DNA of 64,000 bases from Blasia pusilla (lineage: Eukaryota > Marchantiophyta > Marchantiopsida > Blasiales): assembly GCA_050084515.1 (NCBI GenBank), contig CM114272.1, positions 24,614,001 through 24,678,000 on the forward strand, written 5' to 3'. Shown one piece after another: positions 1-11,128 of this stretch (within the stretch, counting starts at the first letter, position 1; every line of letters begins with the position of its first letter). Position numbers and translations under genes: made by a program. The notes beneath the pieces were generated by a model. That model saw only the letters and a program-made list of their open reading frames with translations. It was not told where the DNA came from and did no database searches.

Positions 1-579
1 GGTAAGAGATTGTTATTTGAAAAGAGTGAAGGGAAATTTATAAAGTACAAGGTAAGATAAACAATGTTTTAGTTTTTGTATTATTGAAACTGACTTTATC
101 ATGTATATTTTAAAGATTAGTCCATTATAAGAAAATTGGTCCTAAATGAGACTAGAATGCTTTTTCTTTCCTTAAAGTCATTCTTCTCATGTTAAATTTG
201 TCAAAGAGTTTCCTTCATTGTTCTAATGATGTTGAGGTTCTACATTTTTAAAAAAAAATTAGGATATTGTTTTCAGGTTAAGATACAATACTCTTTGAAA
301 TTCATGAAAAGATAAAAGAAATTTACCAATGGTCATTATAAATAAATATTCCCAATATAGACTCCATACTCAAAATCCATCCTGATAATTTGATCCATAA
401 AAAAATTCCTAATTAGTATTTTTTAATTTTATTTCCTCTTCTCCTTGAAATACTAATGAAAAAGTCCCAATATTTTCTAAGATGTGTGCGTTAAAGGTCA
501 AACGGTCACCCATCGAACAAGTATGTGATTGTGAGCAACACATTTGGTTCTATGTTTGTGTTTGGCTTTGATTTCATCA
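1..579. other. AT-rich intergenic sequence
   Basis: Strongly AT-rich sequence with homopolymer runs. I see no ORF with coding character and no recognisable repeat boundary before the Helitron candidate that begins near 580. Confidence 0.6.
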
Positions 580-1446
580 TCATAATATATATAATAATTG
601 GCAACCCCATATGCACGATAAGACAAGATTGTAAGATAATAAGACAAGATAGGCAACATGTTTGAATTTTGTTATTTGAGTCAAAATAGATGGATAGAAA
701 TAGATAGGGATTTAGAAGAAGATAGAGATTTGAGTGGAATGAAAAAATTATGAATCAATTAATAATTTATTTAATATTAGAAGGGGTGATTATAAATAGA
801 AAAAATTGGAATGATTCTGATAAATAACGAAAAATTTACAATTTGTGCTTAAATTCATATTTGATGTAAAGGGAAAATAAAATTTAATGGAAATAATAGA
901 TTTTTTAATTTTAATGGAGAGATAAAATTACTTAGGGGATTGGATATCATTGAAATTTGAATGGAGGATTTTAATTACTTATAAGAGTGAAATGTTATTT
1001 CTCTTCTAAGATGTTAGAAAATATAAATTATATTCAAAATTTGAAAAAAATAAAATATTAATTCAAAATATTTTTAATTCACATGTGATATTTTGGGAAA
1101 GGAAAATGAATTGAAATGGAAAAGGAAAAAATTAATTAAAATTAATTTAGAATTTAACTAGTGAATATTATTTTCGTGGGAAGAGTCGAAGGGGAAAATT
1201 AGTCATTCTTAGAATTTTTACGGAGGAGCGAAATTGTTTAGGGGAGATGGAAGAATGCCTTTTTGATTTGTGAACACTTATTTATTTGACACGTGGCAAC
1301 TGGGCAGCAAGAAAATGTTTCACATGCTACGAGCAAGAAGAAAAAATTTGTGTTCAACATCATTAATTTGTTCCCTTCACGGGCTACATACACTAGCTCT
1401 TAAACACTTTTTTGATTTCCTGTGCATAGCACATGTACCTTACTAG
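580..1446 (+). mobile_element. Non-autonomous Helitron candidate
   Basis: The 3' end shows the expected Helitron anatomy: a short perfect hairpin at 1421-1433 (TGTGC, loop ATA, GCACA), about nine bases, then CTAG at 1443-1446 followed by T. A plausible 5' end is TC at 580-581 preceded by A, giving the A/T insertion context. The interior is AT-rich with no Rep-helicase ORF, so the copy would be non-autonomous. Parts of the interior (about 590-660 and 1080-1120) recur in inverted orientation near 59.1-59.2 kb. The 5' boundary is much less certain than the 3' boundary. Confidence 0.5.
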
Positions 1447-4149
1447 TTTAACTTGCTATTATTATCTTATATAATCACGAAGTTTCTTAAATAAGATAGC
1501 AAAATGGTAGTTAGGGCTTAGGGACGTAGCACAATTGTATGTTCCGTTTTTTTACTTTGGGTCTTATAAGCATTCCATTTTGAATAAGACTAGTTTGAAT
1601 TAATAAGAAGGTAGTGTAATCACTTATTTGGATGTACATACTTGAATCCAGTTGGGAGTACTTTTAATGGGAAAAATTATGATAAGATTAACTAAGTAGG
1701 AAAGTGGAATATCAATACATGCTTTTTAGGAGGTTTGCATGTGGCATTATTCATCCCCCATGCAACCTATTGGGGCGACCGAGCATATGACGCTAGAACG
1801 GGTGATATTCTTCGGATCATTACAAGAGATCATTGCCTAATTTTACTATTAGAAATAGTTTCAATATTCCAAGTAAAGTAGCATCTTCGTAATTCGTGAA
1901 AGTTCGCATAAAAGATGTTCAAAAATAGTTTCGATTGTAGAGTTTGCAACTTTCCTCCTTTCATATTGACTATTTCAATCTCCCTATTTAAATTCATGTT
2001 AGTATGTCTAGGGAGGTATAAGGGAATAATTCACCGCAATAATTTGATATTTACTATTGTTGGAATAGTTGTAAAAGTCAGCAACGTCTAGAAAGAAAAT
2101 CTAGTGGAAAATTTATTTTTATGATAAAAAATTTATTTTATTGGATCAATCGTCAAGATGACACGTTCCTTGTTAGAGAGTTGAGAAATATCCCATATTA
2201 TTGAGTTTTTGGGGTAACAAAAGTAAATATTAATCTCTTGTAGCTAGGATCATGTCCTTAAAAAAGTCCTCACTTTTTAAAAGATACCATTTGTTGTTGT
2301 GCATATATATTCCAATTTATTGAAAATAATTTATATGATTGATACATGATATTTTTTTTCATTCTCAACACATATTAAGGTTGACAAGCTCAATTTTGGT
2401 CATTTGAGAAAAAGTTGAAGTCCAACAAGATGTTCCACTAAATCTTGTCATTCCATCCGAATCCACTTTTAACTTATCAACTTCAAAAGTCAATATACGC
2501 CATGAAAATTTTAAATTTGTTATGAGACAATCTCCTTATAATTTCCTGGAGAGTTCGAGAAATTATAAGCTCCAGCTAATATACTGCAAAAACATGATGA
2601 TAACAAAGATTGTTGGATAATATTGAAATGGGAGCCTTTGAATGCGTCAGATTTTTATGCATTTCTACATATATTTTTATCAATTTTTATTATAAATATT
2701 AGTTTCCACATGGTTTATATATTAAAATAAAAATAAAAAAATTTATTTTATGATTTGATTTTTGAAATTGTTTCATATTATGAATGTGTAGATTTAGAAG
2801 GAAGAACAGAGATCATGTTGAAATGGAAAATGATAACATATAATTATGTAATATTTTACGAAAATGGAAGAATGAGATGTTCTATGAATACCCGTGAAAA
2901 AGAAAAAACATTAATGTGTTGGATGTGGCGAAAGAGGAGTTTCTCGGAGAGCGAAATTTATTTCCCAAAAGTGTCCCCATGAAAAGAAGTATTGAATTCG
3001 CACACGAAATTGGAGTGCGTATCTGAAAGTGGTAACGAATGAAAAGGCAATAAATAACAGCGTGCGCCATGTTCGTGTTCCTCTCCTGGCGACGGTCAAT
3101 GGGAAAAGTACGAGCCTCATTCATTCAATATGCAAGAATCGAATAAATACATATTTTAATTAATTGTTTGTTTCTTATGATGACGGCTCACCTCGTGAGA
3201 AAGATGTGGGGGGCGTGGCATTGAGGCAATGAGGAGTTGGGAGACTATGCGTACGTGCATGAGAAAGAATGTGACGACCCCATTAGAAGAGATGAGGGGC
3301 ATAATCAAGAGAAGCTCTTAAGAGCTTGTAGTTGTGGTAAGTACAATGGTGGCCATGGAAAACATGAGTGCACACCAAATACGAAGGAATGGAGGGCGAC
3401 TTCTACTTCTTCCACAACTCAACTGCTTTCGTAATGTCTAGGGAAAGAGTGACGGTCTCAAGGGCGGCTATGGAGGATTTGATTGCTGAGCACACATAAT
3501 ACCAAATGCTCGACTATTAACTATTGATGTTTAGATATGGAGCTCGTATATCCGATAAGGCTTATCTCCGAATTAAAAGGTGACAATGGAGCACATGGTG
3601 GACACGTAGTTAATTAATGTTTAGAGCTCGAACTGATGTTACATCCCTTTCCTTATCTCCAAATGGCACCCACCGAGTACTAGTGGTGTGGTGGCATTAA
3701 GAGGGAGAGGTTACTGAGAAGGGATTACTAATAAAATGGGAAGTACGTGATTAGTCATTACTCATATTTATGGACAAATGAATCTGAAGCCCCGGGGAAC
3801 TATCTTCACGTGTCATGTGGGCGTCGGCAGATGAAGGAGTGAGTTCTGCATAAAATATATTCTTGTTGTTGGGGGCATAATTAATATTTTTGCCTCGGAC
3901 TCGCACAGCGTTCATTATCTCAAAATTAAAAGCCATGGATATTAGTGAGCCCATGTTGAGCACAATATCCACCCTCAAGAGATTTTTCAACGAGACGTTA
4001 TCTTACATAGTCTCTCTAATAAAATTTAGTGACTAATATAGAAAACCTTTTGATGGAGTGAGTCTTCGAGGCTACCAAAACCTTTTACAAGCCCTTATGC
4101 ATGGGTTGATTTCAATACATGTATAGGATTGGCAAGCTCACATCTTTAA
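1447..4149. other. AT-rich intergenic region, no supported gene
   Basis: The only ORFs are short (under 90 codons), many start at non-ATG codons, and they lack recognisable domains or coherent splice signals. I see no RNA gene here. Confidence 0.55.
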
Positions 4150-4333
4150 TCCCTAGTGGGTCATGGGGTCACTAGGGGTGACACCTCGCGCTTATTCATG
4201 CTCAAGTAAGGTTAGAATCAAATTAAGCAGGGAGGGACACTTGGGCACAACTGAGCACCCAAGGCAGATTCGAGGACATGACCTGCAATTTCGTAGGGGG
4301 TTGGTTACCCATTTTGCTATAATCTCATGCAAA
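4150..4333 (-). repeat. tRNA-derived SINE-like copy
   Basis: On the minus strand the sequence starts with a tRNA-like A box (TAGCAAAATGGGTAAC) and about 35 bases later a B-box-like element (TCCTCGAATCT). A body containing CCCAAGTG and ATGAATAAGCGCGAGG follows. The same order and wording recur at 29560-29757, so this is a dispersed element and not a tRNA gene. It is diverged and the exact ends are unclear. The polymerase III box interpretation follows general SINE structure; family membership is inferred from the two copies. Confidence 0.5.
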
Positions 4334-4379
4334 CTAGCAAGGAGAACGTAACAAGTTTATTCTTATTCCACACGGTAAT

Positions 4380-4465
4380 TTCATAGAGGGATCAGGTCAA
4401 CTAACTCAATCTCGGGTTAGAAAACCTGAGGATGAATAGGCGCGACGGGGTGACAAAACACTGTT
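4380..4465 (+). repeat. Partial inverted SINE-like tail
   Basis: This stretch is a diverged copy of the tail of the 4150-4333 element in the opposite orientation. Its minus strand reads TCGCGCCTATTCATCCTCAG, against TCGCGCTTATTCATGCTCAA on the plus strand of the neighbour. The two therefore form a loose inverted repeat. The tRNA-like head is not recognisable. Confidence 0.4.
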
Positions 4466-6506
4466 GGATACGAGGTCCTCAACATGAGAGGAGGTAGAAC
4501 ATTTGTCCCCCTCGCACAAAATTGAAATAAAAAGAGTAACGGTGCTACGGTGAGTGGGTACTTTGCTTCTTGGGCAGCAATTTCCATGTGATATACCTAC
4601 AGTGGTTCTATGGAGCATTTGGAACCCAATGTTCTAGAAGCTTTTAAACTACCATTTTGGAAAATTGAATTTCTTTTGGCCATGTGAGTGTCAACTACTC
4701 TCAAGTCTTCAATATCTCACCTTGTCTCGTTAAAGGCTAAGTATTCATCTAAACCCAAGGCTGGTTTTGATTTTTTTTCGAGCATTGTTGTTTCTCATTA
4801 TATGTGAAAGCCATACAATGTAGTGGTTTTGCCTTTTCCTTGGCGGGGTGTGGTCTTACTTTTCTTAACTCTTGGGATCCCCATCTTTCTACTTATCATG
4901 GGTTTTCTCATCTTCTATTATTGAGGTCTTGGTTTTGTTTGGATCATAGGAGAAAGAAATTTTGCAAGTTCTTGTTCTACTTAGAAGTTAGAACCTTAAT
5001 GACGACAAGACATAAAGTTTTGGAAGGTATTCCATTTCTTAGGACTTACGGAGACCATGAATATGAGCAATAAATGCTTCAAGTTCTTGTTCTAGCAAAA
5101 TTCCAATCTCCCCATACCAAGTATCTATTGAAGGAACTCTTAAACTGACCACATCCAGCCATTAAAAAATCATGCAAGCCAATAAGGCGTGCTAAAGGGT
5201 TCTCATGGCTTTTGAAGGCTGATTCATTCATTCAATATTGGAAAAGCTGGAGTATGTGTTGCGAGACTCCCAAGAAATTATGTTCCTTGCTGGAAAATCC
5301 ATGTGTAGATCATTCTTGATTCTTGAAGTCAAGAATGTGTCCTATTTTAATCACATAAATTTCCTTGAAGTGAAATGGGATGAAGGAACAAAGTGTTGTG
5401 GGGTGATTGGGACTACATGTGCATAGTATGAAGAGCACAAGGGCGAGATGTTAGAGAAGACTACAAGAAGAAGAAGACTACTACTAATAGTCCCACCAAC
5501 TCTTTCCCATTTCTAAGTCGCCACGGAAGAATACTTGCCCACAAATAACAAGGCATGAAGAGGACATGTTGGAGGGATGTGCCAAAGAGCCCCCACAACT
5601 CACACTCAACAAGAAGTGGCAAGATTGTCGACACATTGTCAATACTACTACGAAGATTGATATGAACTTGCTGGTCCTTTTTCCAAATCAAGAAAGGAAA
5701 TCCATAAGTGCGTATTTCCTCCCAAGCAAGAAAAGGGGAAGCCTGAGAACGAAGGCCAGGTGTCAAGCAAAGACGGGCCACGTAGACTTAAGGCGAGTGC
5801 TCCCCTAATTAGCCACTAAGTGGGAGGAGTAAGCGTGAAAGGCATGCTTCCCTGTCGTGGAGGGGCGCTAAGAACGCGGACCTCTAAACGTGGCGCTCTC
5901 TTTGTGCTTTGTGGGTCCGCTAAACTAGTGAAGCACAAAGTGACGACCACTTGAGGGTAGAGGGCGAGAGCGAGGGAAAAAAGGAGTGGTAGGAGACGAG
6001 TTTGGTTTCGTGAAGGGCGTACAGCAGCGAAGCGGACGGAACTCCAGGTGCACGGAAGGAGCTTCTCCGTCAGTTCAACAGGGACGGGACGAGCATACGG
6101 TACGAAGTTGACAGTTAGGGCAGGCAGGAGGGGGCAAAAGCTGACAAATGATGATATATATATATATATACGAATTACTAATTGGAGGGTGCAGGTTCCT
6201 CCTCCGTTCGACCCGTGAACAATAATTTTTTGTCAAAAATATTTTGGTCATTTAAGTGGGGTTATATATATATATATATATATATTAGCTGGTGCCCGTG
6301 TTGAATTGGCAAATATATTACGGGAAAAGTTATTTACAAAGTTCGACACGTGAGAGAAAATTGGCTAGCATCATCATTAAATTTAGTTACGAAAGTTTTA
6401 GATATCAATTTCATCCACTATTTTCAAGTGTTCTTGCTATTTAAAGGAGGGCTCAAAGGAAGGGAACTACTAAATAAAGTAATACCCCTCCTCAAATTAT
6501 TATATA
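4466..6506. other. Intergenic region with TA microsatellites
   Basis: There are scattered ORFs of 60-106 codons without domains or consistent splice signals. Two TA runs lie at about 6153-6171 and 6263-6285. Sequence just right of the first (ACTAATTGGAGG) resembles the Helitron 5' end found at 60371. The left flank of 6506 resembles the head of the adjacent Helitron, suggesting piled-up Helitron ends. Confidence 0.45.
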
Positions 6507-8647
6507 CTAGTGAGAATGCCCGTGCGATGCATGGGCGCCAAATTTTAGCACATAAAACTCCCTCGTTGCTACAGCATCTAGCAAGAGAGGCGAGCTGCAA
6601 ATTTTTGACCCCCACAGATCTACCTCCAGAGACGCCACGAGAAGAGAAGTGGGTCAGAGTGTGGGTCAGAGTGTCATTGCTGTGACGCCATCTGCACAGG
6701 CTACAAGAAAGCTTGAAGATTCAGATTATTGCGCAAGGAGGGAAGATTGTACAGCCATCACTTGTGGAGAGATCAGAGTGAACCCTCGATGGACCATCGT
6801 GGGGAAGCGAAAAGCTCTACCGAGACTTTGGGAGATGGAGGAGAGCAATGTCGAGGAAAGAACCACCATTGTAGAAGATGATTCGCAGCATTCTGCAGAG
6901 CAGAGATGCTTGAATTTGAGAGTCTTAACGGAATCCAGTCATGACACGAATTTGGAGATGGGATGTGGGGTAGATGAGGGTAGCCATCACTCACCAAAAT
7001 GTGCAGAGGATGGTTTTTGGAAGCTCACGTACTGTCCAGATGAGAGACAGATGACTCGGATGTACAAAATGCCAATCTTTGCACAATTAAATTTGTATTC
7101 TAGAACCCAACCGTTTCCATCGTCCACACGTTGGAGGAAACTCACGAATGGACAAGTAGCGCTTTCCAATTCAAATGTGGAAGGAAACAAAACAAAGTCT
7201 GTTCCATCGATCTTCACTCCAGAGGTTGGATCAACAAACAAGGCCAATTGTGACTCTATTTCGAAACAAAGGGCCAAACTACAGCAATTCCTTTCCGTTG
7301 ACTCCCTTGCAGCGCCTTACTCTGCAACACCTTGCTTGCAACCATGAGCCAAGGAAGTTTGAATGCGAAACAGAGAAATATGGTGAATGAGATTATTTAT
7401 TTGATTATGACCTATGATGGTGAGGCAGAGAAATTGGAGACGTAAACGAGGAGTCTATGGTCTAGTTTCGGAGAAGTGATCTCAAAACCATGGAGGAATA
7501 TGTGGTAAGGGTTTCGGTAATGTGATCTCAGTAATCCATCCATCTAGGAATAAGAGGTGACAGTTTCGGAGATGCGAACTCACAAATGCGTGGTTACTAT
7601 CACCGTGAGTGAGGGACACCACGGCTCTCGTCAACAGAGAAGGAAATTCCTCAATACTCAAAATGAAACACACGTCCGCAATTCTAAAAAATGTTTATCT
7701 GCACTCAAAAAAATGACGCATTGCCGAAAGTACAACCTTCGTAGAACCTGTTCCCATGCAACCTGGCAAGGCGCGCACGTTGTGTAGAAAGGCGTGCCAC
7801 GAGAACGGCATTTTGTCGGCATGTTTTGCGAGATAAGTCGGGGTCGTGAGAGTAATCATGACGCAGATTACAGATCGAGCATCAATCTTAGCAACACCTT
7901 CTGACAGAGTTCCGGCAAACGAAGTGACCAAATCGGCGTCCTCTTGAGAGAGACAGAGATCAAAAGAGATGAGTACTCTTACACTCAATTCAATGTCTGC
8001 TAGCTCTGCAGATTTGAAGCTCTAAATTCAAAATTCAACACAGCTATGGGCTGCAGATTTGGAGCAGCACATTCAAAAATTCGACGCAGCTACATATTCG
8101 GAACGAAATAGAAATCGTACTCGGATCTTCCTCCCCCTTCCTCCCATGCTAAATGGCCCGCCTCTTCCTTCTTGAAGGTAGAAAACATCGAGAGAGTAAG
8201 AAATATTTATCTACTGTCGGTCGAACTTCTGTAGGTGTCTGGTGCACCTATTCATAACACGTGTCCAATGGTTACTTGACATATTTATCGGATTGATGCC
8301 AACCAGGGCACGATGCACAAATTAGCCGGAGATCAGATCGGGAAAAAATAGCAGATTGGAAAAAAAAGCTGAAACCATATTAGAGATCAAAGTGCTAAAA
8401 AAACTGCTATGAGGCTTCACTTCTTTTAGCTTCCCCTATTTCATTTCGTGCTCCCCTTTTTAGTAACCCCCCTCTCGGTTAAAAATAAGGCCGTCTGAAT
8501 AAAATCTGAGGCAAATCTTTTTAACTTTTTCTCACAAGAGGACATTTCAGACGACCACTTGTGGAGGAGCTTCACTTCTTTGGGAACGGGGAGTTACCAA
8601 AAGAAGTAACCCCCCCCTCCTCACATTATAGTATATATATATATGGA
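6507..8647 (-). mobile_element. Helitron candidate, minus orientation
   Basis: Read on the minus strand the element ends with a hairpin (GCCCATGC, loop, GCACGGGC; plus positions about 6518-6536) about seven bases before CTAG (6507-6510). That is the plant Helitron 3' signature. The other end reads TCCATATATATA on the minus strand (TC at 8647-8646). The insertion context A before and T after is satisfied at both borders. Length is about 2.14 kb. No Rep/helicase or RPA ORF is visible; a 232-codon ORF starting at a GTG (6649) has no recognisable domain. I infer a non-autonomous copy. Confidence 0.5.
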
Positions 8648-10218
8648 TGCAAATTTTCAGAAACTTGTTTATTTGGAACTTTACTTTTGAGCTGGTCACC
8701 CGGTTTGTTAAATTTGTATGCAAATTAAAGATTAAAATTTTGAACGGTATCCTAACCACTGTATCGGTCAGCGAAATGTCAGGATTTAATTTAATAAGAA
8801 TGTTAATGTTTATGCATTGGAAATCTTTGTTTTGTTAGCGTCGGTGGCAGCTCGCTTCATGCCATTTTATCGTTTGCAAATGGAAAGAAAGTGGGGGCAC
8901 ATGGAAAGAAAGTGAGCGACCTTAACATGGTCCCACACCATCTCACCTTCGGGATAAAACTTCCCACTGATAATTAACCGCACCTTCCTGACATTTTACT
9001 ACAGGAGTCTCACTGCGTGCGAAACTGCGTCCTTACGGACGTAGTTGGTTGGGCGTAGGTGGCGACTAGGGTCGTCGCGAAAGCAAGGACGTACGTCGCG
9101 TTGGCCGTCGACGAAGGACGGCACTGACATTTGAATTCCGGGCTGGGCGGCAACAGAACGTCGGAAAGCGCGAGCGGAGCGAAGTAGAGTCGCTAGCGAT
9201 GGCGGTGGGGAAGTAATTGCTTGCGCCATTGTGAAGCTCCTCTTGACCTCGAGGGGAGAGTGACCGGGTGAGGAGAGCTCGAGAGATGCGTGAGGCTTGA
9301 GCTCTGCTGCGAGCGCCTGGACGGGAGCGGCGAGAGTCCCAACCGAAGACGGATTAAGAAGGAATTAAGACGGGCGTAATCGAGGAGGAAAGTGTTCGTT
9401 AGCACGAAGTACAGTGAGGCGACTGACGAACCCACCAGCCCACGAATGTCTCTCGCCGGAGTGAGCGAGCAGAGCTACCGAAGTTACCGAACGATGGACT
9501 GGACGGGAACGGCGTAGAGTAGAGCGATAGCTGCGGGATCGAGAATGCTGAAGAGAGAGAGAGAGAGGTGTGGTGTCAGTCGGCGATGGAGGGGAGGGGG
9601 AGAATTGGACTGATGGACACTGGAAGGAGGGGAAGCAGTGGCAACTGTAGTGATGGATGAAGAAGGGAGGGAGGAACGGAGGACAGGAGTAGCGACAGTG
9701 AGTGCGAGGGATTGCGAACGAATGTAGTAATGGGTCCCGCGCGGAGCAGGGGGAGGACATGGAGGAGGAGGAGGAGAAGCAGTCCACACCAGTCCAGCAA
9801 TTGTGCCGGTCCCTAGGAATCCGAGCTGAGCCGGTGGAGCAGGAGATGGAAGTGCCATGGTACTGGTGGGTCCCTTGTTTCTGTCTCTCCTCCGCTTCTC
9901 GTGTTGGTTCATCCGTGGGCTTTGGCTCTGAGAACTTTTCTATTCTTTTCCGAAAGCTCATGTAGCTGAGCTCGGGCTATGTTCGTTCGTTGCTTCTCAC
10001 TTCCTGGATCGCAAGTCCGTGGCATGGCCTAATCCGCCATGGCTGCATTCTTCCTTCCTCCCTTCCTTCTTTCCTCCCTCCCTCCCTTCCTTCTGTGCTG
10101 CAGATCGCTCCTTTAATGTGGTTAAGGGTAGTCCCGGCATATTGGCTGGGGTCATATCCGTAGGTGGCAAGATCATTACGAACGACAGGGAGAGTTGCGT
10201 GTTGGTCATTAGTCGGTG

Positions 10219-10274
<56 letters not shown>

Positions 10275-11128
10275 TTGTTTCTAGTCGATCGATTGTCTAA
10301 TGTTTTGCAGTAATTGATAAGAGAGGACGAAGGATGCCACGGGCTTCTTCTGCGATTGGGTTACTATGTGCTCGCGTTGGAGTTATCTGTGCGAATCCTG
10401 CGACACCAACTTCTTCGTGCTGCTGTCCGTGCTGTGAGTGTCAAGAAGAAAGTGCGGACGATGAGGCGACGCGGAGATGAAGATTGATGTTTGCTGTCAG
10501 AAGAGTTTTCCGATTGATCCCTCTTCCTTCCCGTGACGGTGCATCACTTTAGAACGTCCTAGTTTTTGTCCGCTGGGTACCGAGCGAGCGAGAGTAAGAT
10601 AGACATAGACGTAGAGATAGAGATAAAGTCAGCGACTAATCCTCAAAAGCGGGAGGAGCTCGTCGGAAGCTTCGACCCCAATTTTCTGTGAGACGAAGAG
10701 CCTCACAGACGGACATTGAAGACATCTAAGCGAATTTTCGCCCTAACATCACCCATTGTTTGAACAACATCAGCTTGAGCACTTCCGCGCAGACACACGC
10801 ACAGACAGGGATATCACCCGTTTAAAGAAGTGATATTATTACCTGCGAGATCTTTGTAAGGTCGATCATTTTCTTCAGCAGTTCGGGCACGAGCTGTTTG
10901 ATTAAACTAACCAACACTACCCACGGGTACCTTTTAACTTCACTTGCAGCGAAGCAGTCGTCAATTGAGTGCTGCGACTGGCTCCATCACATTTCGTTGC
11001 AGCAGTTCGATTCTGTGAATATAACTTAACAACTACAGCTGCCGAAAGCGGAGGAGAGCAGCGACGTCTTTGTTTCTGTCAGGAGCGTAGCTGAGGAATC
11101 TCGAGCACTTCGATTGGATTCGAGCGAA
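8648..11128. other. Upstream region and probable 5' UTR of the coiled-coil gene
   Basis: No supported gene. The purine-rich stretch 9190-9960 makes long ORFs on the minus strand by low complexity alone. A strong pyrimidine tract at about 10038-10100 ends in TGCTGCAG, which could be a 3' splice site of a 5'-UTR intron for the gene starting at 11129. The transcription start cannot be placed from sequence alone. Confidence 0.4.
10219..10271. repeat. Compound (AT)n(AG)n microsatellite
   Basis: An uninterrupted AT run at 10219-10238 is followed by an uninterrupted AG run at 10239-10271, in the presumed promoter or 5'-UTR region of the downstream gene. GA/CT repeats of this kind are common near plant promoters; no specific role can be read here. 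Confidence 0.95.

Noticed and set aside
6649-7347. 232-codon plus-strand ORF
   Set aside because: It starts at a GTG, has no recognisable domain, overlaps minus ORFs of similar quality and lies inside the Helitron candidate. Not called as a gene.
9193-9961. Long minus-strand ORFs (198 and 142 codons)
   Set aside because: They arise from GA-rich low-complexity sequence and encode Ser/Pro-rich strings in two overlapping frames, with no motif or splice context.
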